Source of the DNA: Ailurus styani
Taxonomy: Eukaryota; Chordata; Mammalia; Carnivora; Ailuridae
Assembly (NCBI GenBank): GCA_002007465.1
Contig: LNAC01000036.1
Coordinates: forward strand, 2,166,401 to 2,230,400
DNA length: 64,000 nucleotides
Reading direction: 5' to 3'
Shown: positions 46,840 through 58,432 of the stretch, in pieces
Layout: every line of letters begins with the position of its first letter
How positions within the stretch are numbered: the stretch's first letter is position 1
Notes under the pieces: model-generated
Told to the model about the DNA's origin: nothing
Seen by the model: only the letters and a program-made list of their open reading frames with translations
Databases searched by the model: none
Position numbers and translations under genes: made by a program

Positions 46840-47350
46840 TTATTATCATTATACGTTTTTATAGCACCTTTCGTCTTAGAGACTTGCAGGAACTAACTGC
46901 TTTGCCTATGAGCTGATTAACTCTTCACTGAGTCTGATGAAAATTTCTAGATGAAAAATAAAGTAGATTGTCATAATGGGGTTCAGATATCTCTCCCCAT
47001 GAAGTGGAATGAAACTATCGCGGTTGGTTTCACCTTCTTTTAAATTTGATATAATTTGAGTTGAACAGAGACTAACTGAAAAGTCCTGAAATTACCTCCC
47101 TCAGAATGTGAAGAGTGACAGTATCTGATCCAGCGTTCCCAGCGAGTGCGTTCAATTCTGAAAGGCCAGTTAGATAAGGGAATATTGGCACGACTCTCCA
47201 GATATCCGTTCCCCAATTAACAATGTCACTTTCTGTTTTTCTAAATGGAGTCTGGGAAAATTGTCTTGGCAATACCGGTCTCTGCTTGGAGCTTATACTC
47301 TTCACAGATGATGAGTGCTCCAATTCCACAGCTTTGGAACAATGTGGGCA
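46840..47350. promoter_or_regulatory. Candidate conserved noncoding element
   Basis: Repeat-free, with more CpG than the neighbourhood (for example 'atcgcgg', 'agcgagtgcgtt', 'cacgac', 'accggtc' at 47018-47280) and TAATTA-type cores at 46837-46860. Frames here have no domain. Inference from composition only. Confidence 0.3.
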
Positions 47351-47359
47351 TAGGTGATG

Positions 47360-47915
47360 GCAGGTGATGGAGGAAATGAGAATAACAATACATAAACACC
47401 ACAGCTATACTATCCCTTCATGCCCTTCTGTGGCCAGGTTTCTACTTTATAGAAACCTCTATTTCAGTAAGAAGATAGACCCCTGTCTAGACACACTAAT
47501 AAAAGTCAGCTACATGGGTTTGACTGCATGGCATAATGAATGGACATCCAAGAAACAAAGAAGGAGATAAAGGATCAAAAATAAACTGAATGTTTCTGTT
47601 GAGGAATTTTAGACTTGGGACAGACTTCAGCAATCCAGTTGCTGTAGTAGATCACAGATCACTGTAGCAGATCACAGATGTGACCTGTGACCACAAAATT
47701 TGATCAGACACTGGGCAAATTTTAAATTTAAATTTATGTATGTTTATCTATGTGTGGTGAAGGGATTATATGGATATATGTGCTGAACACTTATATGTGT
47801 AAAGAATTTAGGATGACACATCCACCCTACTCTTTTCTTTTTCCCAACAAACTTCTTTACAAGCAACGACAGGAATGAGTTCCTAATATGGAAGATATTC
47901 AAGAACTACCTTAAG
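47360..47915. other. Unique sequence with a short tandem duplication
   Basis: 'gtagtagatcacagatcact' and 'gtagcagatcacagatgtga' at 47644-47685 form an imperfect duplication of about 21 bp. Confidence 0.5.
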
Positions 47916-47927
47916 AAAAAAAAAGTG

Positions 47928-48120
47928 GGGCGTCTGGGTGGCTCAGTGGGTTAAAGCCTCTGCCTTCGGCTCAGGTTATGATCTCAGGGTCCTGGGATCG
48001 AGGCCCGCATCGGGCTCTCTGCTCCGCAAGAAGACTGCTTTTTCCTCTCTCTGCCTGACTCTCTGCCTACTTGTAATCTCTCTCTCTCTCTGTCAAATAA
48101 ATAAATAAAATCTTAAAAAA
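47928..48120 (+). mobile_element. CAN-SINE with A-rich TSD
   Basis: Near-consensus, head 'gggcgtctgggtggctcagt'. The flank 'aagaaaaaaaaagtg' at 47913-47927 recurs in shortened form after the tail (about 48132-48142). Confidence 0.95.
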
Positions 48121-48315
48121 AAGAAAAAAAAAGAAAAAAGTGAATATCATTAATCTACAATGGTTATTCTAGCCTGCAGGTGACACCTTAATCTTAAATT
48201 CCAATTATCTGCCCTCTTGTTATACCAATCAATAGGTCAAACATATGCCTACCTCACAGCTTACCAGCCATTTGAGTTCTAGTCAATCGTCTACTTCTCC
48301 ACTCTCTCTTTTCTT

Positions 48316-48352
48316 CTTCTTCTTCTTTTTTTAAGATTTTATCTATTTATTT

Positions 48353-48393
<41 letters not shown>

Positions 48394-48538
48394 CAAGCAG
48401 TGAGGAGCAGCAGAGGGAGAGGGAGAAGCAGGCTCCCCGCAGAGCAGGGAGTCCGATGCGGGGTTCAATCCCAGGACTCCGGGATCATGACCTAAGCTAA
48501 GGCAGTTGCTTAGCCAACTGAGCCACTCAGGTGCCCCT
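48316..48538 (-). mobile_element. CAN-SINE, reverse, with GA expansion
   Basis: TSD 'cactctctcttttctt' at about 48300-48315 and 48539-48554. A pure GA run of about 16 units lies at 48356-48389, longer than in other copies. Confidence 0.95.
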
Positions 48539-48602
48539 CACTCTCTCTTTTCTTGATAATTATTGAAGGAACAATTGCATTTTCCGCCTATACTGATTTC
48601 TG

Positions 48603-48768
48603 CGTACATGGCCTGCAGCCCTCTGGTGACACGGTTTTTCATAAGACTCTAACAAAGAAACTGGTATCAGAAACTCTGACACANACGTACATGGCCCGCA
48701 GCCCTTTCTGGTGACACGGTTTTTCATAAGACTCTAACAAAGAAACTGGTATCAGAAACTCTGACACA
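48603..48768. other. Single-N join with about 81-bp duplicated flank
   Basis: N at 48684. 48603-48683 and 48686-48768 are copies differing by one substitution and a 2-base insertion. Confidence 0.83.
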
Positions 48769-48769
48769 A

Positions 48770-49160
48770 GTTTGCATGTGCCCATCAGACACCCGCCACT
48801 GAGCTTACTCGTGGCTCTTCCAAGAAGGTCGAATATGAGCCATCAATAACTGGCAACACTGACAAGAAGATAGAGCTATCAGACTGAGGACTCAATGGAA
48901 CCAGTCACAGGAAAGAGCTTATCTTTGTTGAACACATGCAGTGTTCCTCTTGTAAAATATGTCTTTTGAGTTAAAAGTAATCATGTCCACTTGTTTAATT
49001 GATGGAGTGTCCATGCATTCAAGTTTTATCTGGACAAACCTAAAAAAAGGAAAAGACATTGCCTGAATGTTTGTATGGCAATGGGGATGGGGGTAAATAT
49101 GTCCAATATCCAACTGACCGAACTTTGAGAAGTCAGACAAAAGTTGAGGAGCCATTTAAT
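48770..49160. other. Unique sequence, no recognised feature
   Basis: Nothing that I can name. Confidence 0.45.
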
Positions 49161-49164
49161 GACT

Positions 49165-49528
49165 TGCACAGAAATACTCAGAAAAGTTTTGTTTGTAATA
49201 GCTGAGAAGTGGAAGCAACCCATATGCTCATCAAGAGGAACATGGCATATTCATTCATACATGAGTGTACACTGTATGAATTACTTATTGATTCATACAG
49301 TGATTCATACATTACATGAATGGTAGATTCATACAAGGTGATATATTGGGGTTTATTAATACAGAATAAGATATTGTTCTGCAATTTAAAAAGTAGCAAG
49401 CCATCAATATAACAGCAACACAGATGAATCTCAGAAATTTTATTTTGAGAAAAAAGTCAGAACCAAAAGAGTACATACTATATTCACACTGAGCTTCAAA
49501 AACAGGCAAAACTAAGGCAAAAAATTTT
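49165..49528 (+). mobile_element. Old L1 ORF2 end and 3' UTR, sense
   Basis: 'gtaatagctgagaagtggaa', 'gcaacccatatgctcatcaa', 'cagcaacacagatgaatctc' and 'caaaaacaggcaaaactaag' follow the L1 order. An imperfect 'gattcatac' repeat (49250-49340) is expanded within it. Confidence 0.78.
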
Positions 49529-49649
49529 GAGTAGTGATTCTACTTCGGGCACCCAGTAGTGCCCCCTTATTCTACACATAATGAAAACTGAGGCTGCCGA
49601 AGCAGACTGGCAAGGTTATGAGAATAATTAGCAACAAAACTAGGATAGG

Positions 49650-49775
49650 TTGTCTCCTCTTGGCTCATATTCATTCAGTCAACACATGTTTATACACCCT
49701 ACCCTTTGTTCCAGGTGCTATGCTAGGCATGAAAATCAAATGATAAAAATAAACTTGGCCGGTGCCCTAACTGGC
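49650..49775 (-). mobile_element. L2 fragment, antisense
   Basis: 'tattcattcagtcaacacat', 'ccaggtgctatgctaggcat' and 'ataaacttggccggtgccct' fit the L2 reverse strand. Confidence 0.7.
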
Positions 49776-50039
49776 AATAAAGCACAGAGGATAAGAACGC
49801 ATTTATTGCAAACCAAATACATTGGATTCATAGTACACAGAATAAAACTTCTTAATAGGATATAGGTTGTTCACCTCACACCTTTAAGCCCTCACCTTTA
49901 CCCTACCAAGGAAGAGATGAATCTGCCAAGCAACGACCCCAGTCCTTGGATCCTAATTTTCTCTAGGGTGGATCCAGAGGCTACGGGTCTGTTCTGAGAT
50001 GCAACCATGTGAAAGGATCCTGCCATTTTCTGCCCATTT

Positions 50040-50340
50040 CCAATACCTCCTCCATTCCACAAAGTGAGGCCTCCCCTACTTTACTACTATAGTAAAGCTA
50101 CAGTTGTTTTAGATCTACTTGCTTCCTTCACAATATTGTGAACTCCTTGTAGGCAGCATATTATTTCATTCATCGCTATATCCACTGAGCATACACCCTC
50201 ATGTGCCGACTGCCTGAATACTACACTCTGCCTAGCAGTCTGGACATTTTCCATCACCCACTGCTATCTTCTTACTCCAGGGACCATGGATCTATCTAAT
50301 ATATAGGTTCCATAGCCCTATGTATCCTATGCTCTGGAGG
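50040..50340 (+). mobile_element. L2 fragment, sense
   Basis: 'caatattgtgaactccttgt', 'aggcagcatattatttcatt' and 'atccactgagcatacaccct' resemble the L2 3' end. Confidence 0.6.
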
Positions 50341-50344
50341 GAAA

Positions 50345-52395
50345 ATGGCTCCACCAAAGGCTTACATCTAATACAGGACATGTATGTATTGATCTTGAAT
50401 TAGAACAGAATCCCCAAACTTCAGATGTTCTCCCATGGCCTCAGAATCATTCACTCTAGTTCATCATCAGCCCCACCTCATCCAACCTAAAGGTCCAGTC
50501 AAACCTCAGGCTTTGAAAGAGGGAGTAAAGTGGGAAGGATAAAACTCTATCAGACTCAGCACATGATCCTTAGCCTCCCGGAACCGGAAACCTGAACAAA
50601 CAAGGAAGTGAGTATCTCTCAGGGCTATATTCTAAAGTTCTCATGTGAAATAGAAGAGGAAAAATGGAAGATAATTCTTAGAAGATACTACTTGGGAGGA
50701 AAGTCTCATATAAGTGCCAACTACTGAGTACACTATGACAAAATACACAAGGGAAAAACAGACAACTCAAACTGGTTGCTGTCAGAAAGACAAAAAAAAA
50801 AAAAAAAGAAAGCCTCATACCTGATTTTTTTTCTTTTCTATTCCACAATGTTCAGTGTGTAAACAATAGTTCAGAGAGAAATAACGGAAATGGTGCGTGT
50901 ATCTGCCTAGCACCACCAACTTCATTTGCTGGGAAAGAATATCAGACATGTTGCCTGTGGTCCAAGCTAGGGACCCTCCTCCCCTCTGCATCCCCACTTC
51001 TATCATTCTTTAACCAAAAAGTTAGATACTGCATAGACAGCCTACATTAGAGCCTCAGTCGTGATAAAAAATAAATAAGATTTTAATATTTTCTTGTTAT
51101 TACTTATTTTTTGTTTGTAATTTCTTCAAAAGCATAACATAGCATTGAGAGTCTATATGGATTTCAGCAGTACAGGAGAAACAAACTTTTAAACCCCAAT
51201 GTATTATTGCTCTTTTGCCATGACCATGTGTTCAGCTTAAGAATATTTATTCAGGACCCAAAAATAGCTCTAGGCTTTTCTTTTTTTCAAGTTCACTCAT
51301 GAGTTACAAAGAGCCTTCATTATGAAAATTTAATTGAGCCACGTGGCTTTGTATCAATGTGTACTGTGAAATATTTTGCTTCTGCCGGTGGGAAAGATAT
51401 TATTCTTAGTTAGGTTTCTAAAATCCAACAACTTTAATTCTTCTCTACCATTCTGAAATAGATCTGGTTTCTGGCAAATTGAGTCAGTAAGTAGAATTTA
51501 TTTTTTTCCTTATAATTGTTTTATTTTCCTAAAAAAATATGTGCAACATGAAAAATGAAGCAGGACTAGAATAAATGGCTGTCAACTCAACAAACCTTAA
51601 GTAAATTTTATGCCTGGTACTGCCATTGGTATTCAATATCACTAGATATTTTACCTTGAATCATCACTGATGGACATTGATTTTGTCTTTGCTCTTCACA
51701 GCACAGCAAAATTAATGTGAAAGTCAGACTCAAATGAGTCCCAATGGTGTCCTCCGATCTCTGCTGAGAAGCACATTTCAAATACAGAAGAAATGGCAAC
51801 CAGCTGAGACCCAGCGTATCTTGTATTGTAACAATTAATGGATCTGAATAGCCCTCACAGGAAAGCTCAGGTTACCTTTATATCAACTTTGGAGGTGAGA
51901 GTCTGAAACAGTTCATTGAGGTTAATATGTAGTGGTTTTATGATTTGATTAATCCTCACCAATTAAAATGATGATGTTTCTCTTTTTATCACATTATATT
52001 TTCATAATTATTCTTTTGGGTATGTGGATATAACAGTGAAATGTCAACAAGGGGGCAATAATTTCATAGGAGCTTAGAGTCAGGGAAAAAATGTTTTCCT
52101 GAATATAGTTTCTTTTTCTTTTTTTTTTTTTTAAGAGAAGAGAGAGATGAGAGTGTAATGTATGTTCAGTGGGAAAGTAGCAGTGAACATAGGGCATAGA
52201 GCACAGGTCTCTACCCTTGATTCAAGAAGGCGTGTGGTGATCTGTCATATTGACAGAACGTACAACTCCATGCTCCCATTTCTCTGGTTTGGCCTAATTC
52301 TGATTACATGAGAGAAGACTGAAGAAAACACGAGAAACCACTTTAGGTGAGCTTTTGAGTATTAAAGATGGTGAATCCTCATGGGTAGAGGAGGT
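50345..52395. other. Unique sequence, no gene recognised
   Basis: About 2 kb with an A-run at 50791-50807 and T-run at 52116-52132. Frames 50815-51006 and 51608-51799 on the reverse strand are unsupported. Confidence 0.45.
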
Positions 52396-52399
52396 TTGT

Positions 52400-52495
52400 T
52401 CTTTGTTTTTACATCTCTCAGCACCTAATTCAGTTCACAGAGCAGAGAAGGTAAGTAGGTGCTTAGAAAATTTTGAAGCATGACAAATAAAAGCC
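52400..52495 (+). mobile_element. L2 3' fragment, sense
   Basis: 'tttgtttttacatctctcag' then 'gtaagtaggtgcttagaaaa' fit the L2 end weakly. Confidence 0.45.
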
Positions 52496-52609
52496 TGCCT
52501 GACATTATTATCTTTGTGGAGCAGGTATAGTTAGTGTTCCATTCCTAAACACTTGGCTGTCACTTCTAAGCTCTGTACTCATCAATGGCATTTGATGGCA
52601 AACACAGGC

Positions 52610-52748
52610 CTAAACGGTCTGCCTAAAGGTTTCTCCCATCATCCAAGCATTCTCATCCCACAAAGGGCAAGCCATCAANCTAAACGGTCTGCCTAAAGGT
52701 TTCTCCCATCATCCAAGCATTCTCATCCCACAAAGGGCAAGCCATCAA
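52610..52748. other. Single-N join with exact 69-bp duplicated flank
   Basis: N at 52679. 52610-52678 and 52680-52748 are identical over 69 bases. Confidence 0.9.
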
Positions 52749-52749
52749 T

Positions 52750-53785
52750 GCTAGGTATGTAATGTCCTGAGAAACAGCCCTCAGTGAATGATGGACAGGA
52801 GGAGCTGGTGGATAAATGACACAGTATCTTCAGCTCTTGGGTAGAACAACTCAGGAGCACTCAGCAATTTCACCCAGGCTTCCTTAGTGGGACCAACACC
52901 AGGGCTACATCTGCTTCATGCTCCCTATATTTTCTGCTTTTCCTTCCCTGTCTTACTTTTGCCCTCCCCTTCTAGCACTTCCTGGAATCACGTTCCAGGT
53001 GCTCCATCTTGTCTTAGGTCTGCTTCTAGGGAGATTCAAATTAAGATACATTATTGGGCAACAATCCTCAGGATGCTAAAAAAAAAGAAGAAGAAGATAA
53101 CATAACACATAGGATCCTAAGCCACAACATGTTTTAAAAGGCAATGCAAATAGGTAGCTGTACTGCTCAGTTCCAGTACCTGCAACTTAACACCTTTTCA
53201 TTACACTGACATGCTTCAAACATATAAGTTAAGTGCACACCTCCTAAAGGTGTCTGTATTATACTTTCAGCACCTATTCTGACACTAAAGCAGTGATCAC
53301 AGAAGCAAAACTGTTCTACACAGTTAATCAGATTGCTTCATAGACAAGGAAAAGAAAAAACCAAGTCCAATCATTTATCTTCAGTGCTTTTCTAGTTCAA
53401 TGCTACCCCTTCAGCTGTCTCTGCAACATACAATGAAGAGAAGATTTGGCAATTATTTGGTATAATTTAATCAAAACAGATGGCAAATCAAGTAATGCAA
53501 GGCATAAAGTTACATGGAGACTAGATTTCATCTCTGTTGATGATACAACTGCCATATTACCATTTTAATCTCTCCTGAATCTTTACCTCCCTTAATGGAA
53601 CCCGTTGTAATACCATTGAATTTTCGTTTTACCATTTTCACGTTCAACAGTTTTGATCAATTGGATTAATTTTCTCATTCTCAGTCTATCCCAATGTTTT
53701 GAAATATATTATGTCAAATATTAAGACTAGATTATCTCTGTGTTCATAGTGAGTGTTCCCATTGATAACCAAGCAAGGGAGACAG
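52750..53785. other. Unique sequence, no gene recognised
   Basis: Contains an AAG-rich run at 53083-53097 and no recognisable domain in its frames. Confidence 0.45.
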
Positions 53786-53789
53786 TAAA

Positions 53790-53985
53790 GAATCCTTGAA
53801 GGTATATACTGCTAATTAAATTTATTACCAATTAATTATGTGACCTTGAACAAAGTTCTTGATTCCTCTAGGCACTTTTTTATCTGTATAATAAGAATAG
53901 CAATGCCTAATTTTCAAGGACTTTATGAAAATTAATAATAATACATTGATGTTGCTAGCACAATGCAAGTGCTCAGAGCTGTCAT
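53790..53985 (+). mobile_element. MIR SINE, sense
   Basis: 'tatgtgaccttgaacaaagt', 'tcctctaggcacttttttat', 'ctgtataataagaatagcaa' and 'gctagcacaatgcaagtgct' follow MIR. Confidence 0.85.
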
Positions 53986-54334
53986 TTTCGTTTTGGTATT
54001 GCTCAATCTTTCCAGGCTAATTTCTTGTCCAATTGTATTAATTGCCTCTGAAATTGATTATGCTTCTTTGGAAAGCTTTGCATTTCATGTTTCCCTCAAT
54101 TCACATAGGACTGGTTTTAGCCAAGGCTTTCATATGCTTACAATTTCAATCAAGTCAACAAATAAAACTTTGCATGGGCAGCTCACGAGGTAGAACTGGA
54201 AGGGCCTGTTTAGATAGTTTCCATGGAAAGGAAATACAATTTTAAGATAAGCCTAACAATGTAATTAAGTGTAATGTGTCACTAAGCTAGGAAGAAAAGT
54301 AAATTTGAAATTACTATTTTAGAGTTTACGCTTT

Positions 54335-54455
54335 AGAATTGAGCCTACCAAATTGCCAGCTATAACAAATAGCTATTATAGTATTGCAAAGATTAAATGA
54401 GATAGCATAATTAAACCACCTAGCACAGTAGTTGGCACAAAAGCCATTCAAATAA
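54335..54455 (+). mobile_element. MIR 3' fragment, sense
   Basis: 'gcaaagattaaatgagatag', 'ccacctagcacagtagttgg' and 'cacaaaagccattcaaataa' match the MIR 3' part. Confidence 0.8.
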
Positions 54456-54459
54456 GTAT

Positions 54460-55045
54460 GACAACTTCTTAACAAACGAAAAACATGAAATTGCGTTACT
54501 ATTCTTGCTATATCGTGGTCCAAGGTGATTTGGATTGTAACATTCTACTCTATCTTAATGTTACACATCAGAGATATTAAATATGTAACATATCCTTATG
54601 CATTTAAAACCCAGAGACATCATTTATAATGAAGCAGAATTTTAAATGACTTCTTCACTATTTTGCCCATAAACTACATTTCCTTTCTGTCTTGAAACTA
54701 AACAGCTGGGAAATATTCCCAAACACTCATTCGCAGTGATTTAAATTTAAGATTTTTGGTTTTAGGAAGAATAAAATATGCCAGTCTTGGGCTTGTTTCT
54801 TCCTCTGAACTCAGATTGTCAGGATCTGATGCACCCTATGGCATAGCGCCCAATTTGTAAAAATGATCCAGGTTTACAAAAAACAGTCTAGGTCTAGAGA
54901 GCATTTCTAAACTTTCCATTTAGGAATCTGTATTCTCTGAAGGCATGTAATCCAACTAAGGTAAGACACTGGTTCTATCCTATTAACATCCAAAAGATCT
55001 AAAAAATCTAAAATACATTTTAGATCTGTGCCACAAGAATGCAAG
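54460..55045. other. Unique sequence, no recognised feature
   Basis: Nothing that I can name. Confidence 0.45.
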
Positions 55046-55047
55046 GT

Positions 55048-55077
55048 GCACACACACACACACAGTGCGCANCAGTG

Positions 55078-55119
<42 letters not shown>
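55048..55119. repeat. (CA)n microsatellite with an N join
   Basis: CA runs at 55048-55063 and about 55084-55118 flank 'gtgcgc' units. N at 55072 lies between two copies of 'cagtgcgc', so true array length is unknown. Confidence 0.92.
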
Positions 55120-55120
<1 letters not shown>

Positions 55121-55179
55121 GATTAGAGCCAGCGCTTTCACTAATAGGCCTTTCATTTCATTTTAATTTTCAAGCTTTC

Positions 55180-55760
55180 TACCAAACAACTCATTAGAAA
55201 GTTAATGCTACGCGCAAAGAACCTTTTCTTTCTTTCTTTTTTACGGTAAAATCTGTGCATTTTTCTTTTGATCTTTTCACGTACATTCTTGCACCGCTTG
55301 TGTAAAAACAACAGAAAATTGGGCACAGTGTGATGGCATCACTAAAATCTCTTTCATTTCCAGAAGCATACATCACTTACAAAGTGAACCAATTCAATCA
55401 GATAAATCCTGCCACAGTTTTGTAAAGGGAGGTCTAGAATTTAGTTGCTTGATAAGCTATGAGAACGTTTCACTATGTTGAGCGGGATAGCTAAGTGGAA
55501 AAACCAGAGCTCGCATAAGATTGTCCTGAATATCTCTGTATTTGCTTGGTTTGTTTAAAAACTGACCCATACACTATGTTTTTTCAAACATAGTTTTCTC
55601 TTTTTTCAGGCCTCTTCCTTCACGTTCTTAGCGTAACTGGACACTTACGAGTATTACATAGAGTGATCCCGTCCTACCACACATTGTCGATAAAAGTACA
55701 GAAACTTTACATGGAGAACTTTTTATTTGCAGCTAGGCATGCCCGTTAAATAAATGAATG
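55180..55760. promoter_or_regulatory. Candidate conserved noncoding element
   Basis: Repeat-free, about 580 bp, with CpGs spread through it ('ctacgcgcaa', 'tttacggtaa', 'ttcacgtaca', 'gagcggga', 'agctcgcata', 'cacgttcttagcgtaa', 'attgtcgata'). This is unusual against the CpG-poor background. No open frame of note. Confidence 0.33.
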
Positions 55761-55764
55761 TGAA

Positions 55765-56560
55765 GGTCTGAGTCCTCCCCACTTTCAAATTAGCAGGTAT
55801 GTTAACTAAATTTGGATGGTAAGCCATTGAATAATTCATAAGAAAATAAATATGACATAAAAGATCACTGCGAATTTGTACTGTTTGCTTTCCTCTTAAT
55901 TATAACTGAAGAAGAGAGTTGGCCCTGTGGGTTGCTAATTGGGGTGGAAATGGGAGTGGGGAGCTTATTTTCTGGAAGCACAATTCCTGGGCTTGGTCAG
56001 CTTGAACTTCAACACTGGAAATGAATCCAACAAATGCTCCATCCTGGAACCAGGATGACAATCAGGACTCCTTTCCTATTTCAGTAATAACCTATTGCCT
56101 GGCACATACCAATAGGTACCAAAGCCAAGTTCTTTGCAAGAAAATGAATATTAGGTCTCACTGCTTGAATAATAATTAAATTTGGACGGTTAACTACACT
56201 AGAGATGACAGTCTGTTAGGGAATGTTCCATTAGAGAACTGAAGGGTTTGGATATATTACAGTCACAATGGATTTGAAAGGCCTCTCTATATGAAAATTC
56301 AGATACAGTCTCAGAATTATCTTTGCAGAGACATGCATCCATGGACATGCCTAAAGGTCCAAAGTGTCTATAAATAAACTGGATTTTGTGATCCCAAATA
56401 ATTGTATAAGTGGTCAAACTCTTCAGAGAAAAGCGTTTACCAAACATTCACCTATCGATCAGATTATCATGAAATTCCCTATAAGTTATCACCATTTTAG
56501 GACTGAGGAAAATGAGGCTCAAAATGCATCAGTAATTTAATGAAAGTCACATATTACATT
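55765..56560. other. Unique sequence, no gene recognised
   Basis: The reverse frame 56199-56447 (82 codons) has no recognisable family. Confidence 0.45.
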
Positions 56561-56564
56561 TTCC

Positions 56565-57085
56565 AAAGATAGTCACAACAATGCCTCCACAGATTTTCCT
56601 ACAATGCAACCCTGAGGTGGAGTCTATGTCTCCTCCTCCTTTTTCTGGGAAATCCTGTAACAGCTCTAACCAACACAGTATGACAGAAATGATGCTATTG
56701 GACTTCCAAGGCTAGGTTCTATGCAGCTTCTGCCTTGCTCTCTTGCGATGCTAACCCTGGGGAGACTATGTAAGAGTTCCAACTTCCCTGAGACTGCCAC
56801 ATTGGAGAGGTCAGGTGCAGGTGCTCCTTAGATAGCCCTAGCTGAGCTTGCAGCCAACATCAACTGCCAGTCATGTGAGTGCAGTATCAAGGACATCCAC
56901 CCCAGCTGAGCCTTCAGATGACTGTGGCCACCAACATCCTACTGCAACCGCAGGAGAGATCCCAGGTGAGAACTTCTCAGCCACACTCTACTTAAGTTTC
57001 TGACTCACAAAATCATAAGCAAAATAAAATAGTTATTTTAAGCCACTAAGGTTTGGGGCAATAATGACTGAGACATCAAATTAGG
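56565..57085 (+). mobile_element. MaLR (MLT1-like) LTR, diverged
   Basis: 'atgcctccacagattttcct', 'gagccttcagatgactgtgg', 'gcaaccgcaggagagatccc', 'aataaaatagttattttaag' and 'ccactaaggtttggggcaat' follow an old MaLR LTR to its 3' end. Confidence 0.72.
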
Positions 57086-57089
57086 CTTT

Positions 57090-57890
57090 GGAGCTAAATG
57101 TATCTGATCCAGGAGTATTATTTTTCCCGATTATATATTCCCATTACTTTTCATAGTAAGGATCTGGGGTTTCAGTGAAGAGATCATAGAACTTTCAAAT
57201 CACCTTTAATGAATTGAATTGTCAGCTAGGTCGATCCAATAAAGACTGAGTTACAACAAAGGTAAAAGAAAATATGAGGTAAGATGCTGACATTCATTAA
57301 GCCATTATGCTAAACCAAAAGCATAAAAGTAGTCTTTAAGGTACTGGAATCTAGTGCTGTTCTTGTGCTTTAGTGACTAGTGAGGAGAAAAAGATGTACC
57401 AGAATACAGGCCTCTACCTTATTCCCACTCCTCAAAAATATTCTCTGTTCTATCTCTCAGAAATCAAATACAAGTAATTGAAAAATAGACAGCTATTAAG
57501 AATTTAGCTTCAATACAACTCACAGACAGGAAGGGGCAGTGAATAGACGCAGAACTCCAGGGGAGGGAAGCATCTTTCATAAAGGTGAAGCAGAGCGACT
57601 GAATTTGTTCCTGTCAATCATCATCAAACAAGATATACTGAGTATCTGTGCAGTACAAAGAATCCTGAGCTAGAAAAAAAAAAAGGAACAGAACATAATT
57701 TCTATCCCCAGAGAGCTTCGGCAAGCTCTCTAGGGATAAGACAAGCATATGGGAAGCGATAGCACAATTTACTTACTTTTTGCTTAAACATATGTACATT
57801 CATAAAGGACTTAAGGGCAAAGTAAGAACAAGAAGAGAAGAATTCTGATGTAAGAGAAATCATCTAACATTTGAGGGTCTGACGCGAAAC
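57090..57890. other. Unique sequence, no recognised feature
   Basis: Nothing that I can name. Confidence 0.45.
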
Positions 57891-57894
57891 TGTA

Positions 57895-58020
57895 AGAGGA
57901 TTCATATTTTTCTCATTTGGAAATAAAAGGACAGGATTAGAGGAGTTAGGTGATTTGCTCAAAGTCACCCAACAGAGTGAAGCTTATTTTTGGAGCCTGT
58001 TAATTTAGAAGCACCCTTTC
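57895..58020 (-). mobile_element. MIR SINE, antisense
   Basis: 'agaggagttaggtgatttgc' and 'tcaaagtcacccaacagagt' match the MIR core. Confidence 0.75.
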
Positions 58021-58024
58021 TACT

Positions 58025-58428
58025 CATTGTGCAACGAAGGTGAAGGGTAGAGTAGACACCGAACATTAGGCTCAGGACAGATCTCAAAATGCACAGTTAA
58101 AAAGAATAATAAACACACAAAAACTGATGTGCATCTACGTTAATCTATCTCCATGTTCCCTGCATCACTTGATTTTCTACATTCTTTAGTTTTTTTCCTA
58201 CCTTTGCGTTGGATTTAAACCAGAATCGCTACCACTTGCTATCCCAATTCCTGGAAGCATCTTTATATAAGCTACCTTTCTAGTCTCTAACTTACCTCCA
58301 AGACACAAGTGTGTAACCAAATCAAGTGCATTTTTGAAAGCTTCTTGCATGTGTTTGTCTAACTTCCTTGATGACGAGCTAAGCTGTCTACCTCACATTT
58401 GCACTTCTCTGTGCTTTACAACTGCTTT
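58025..58428. other. Unique sequence, no recognised feature
   Basis: Nothing that I can name. Confidence 0.45.
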
Positions 58429-58432
58429 CCCC

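Noticed and set aside
49250..49340. Regularly spaced 'gattcatac' repeats as a CRISPR-like array
   Set aside because: The spacing is uneven, the units are too short, and it lies in an L1 relic of a mammalian genome.
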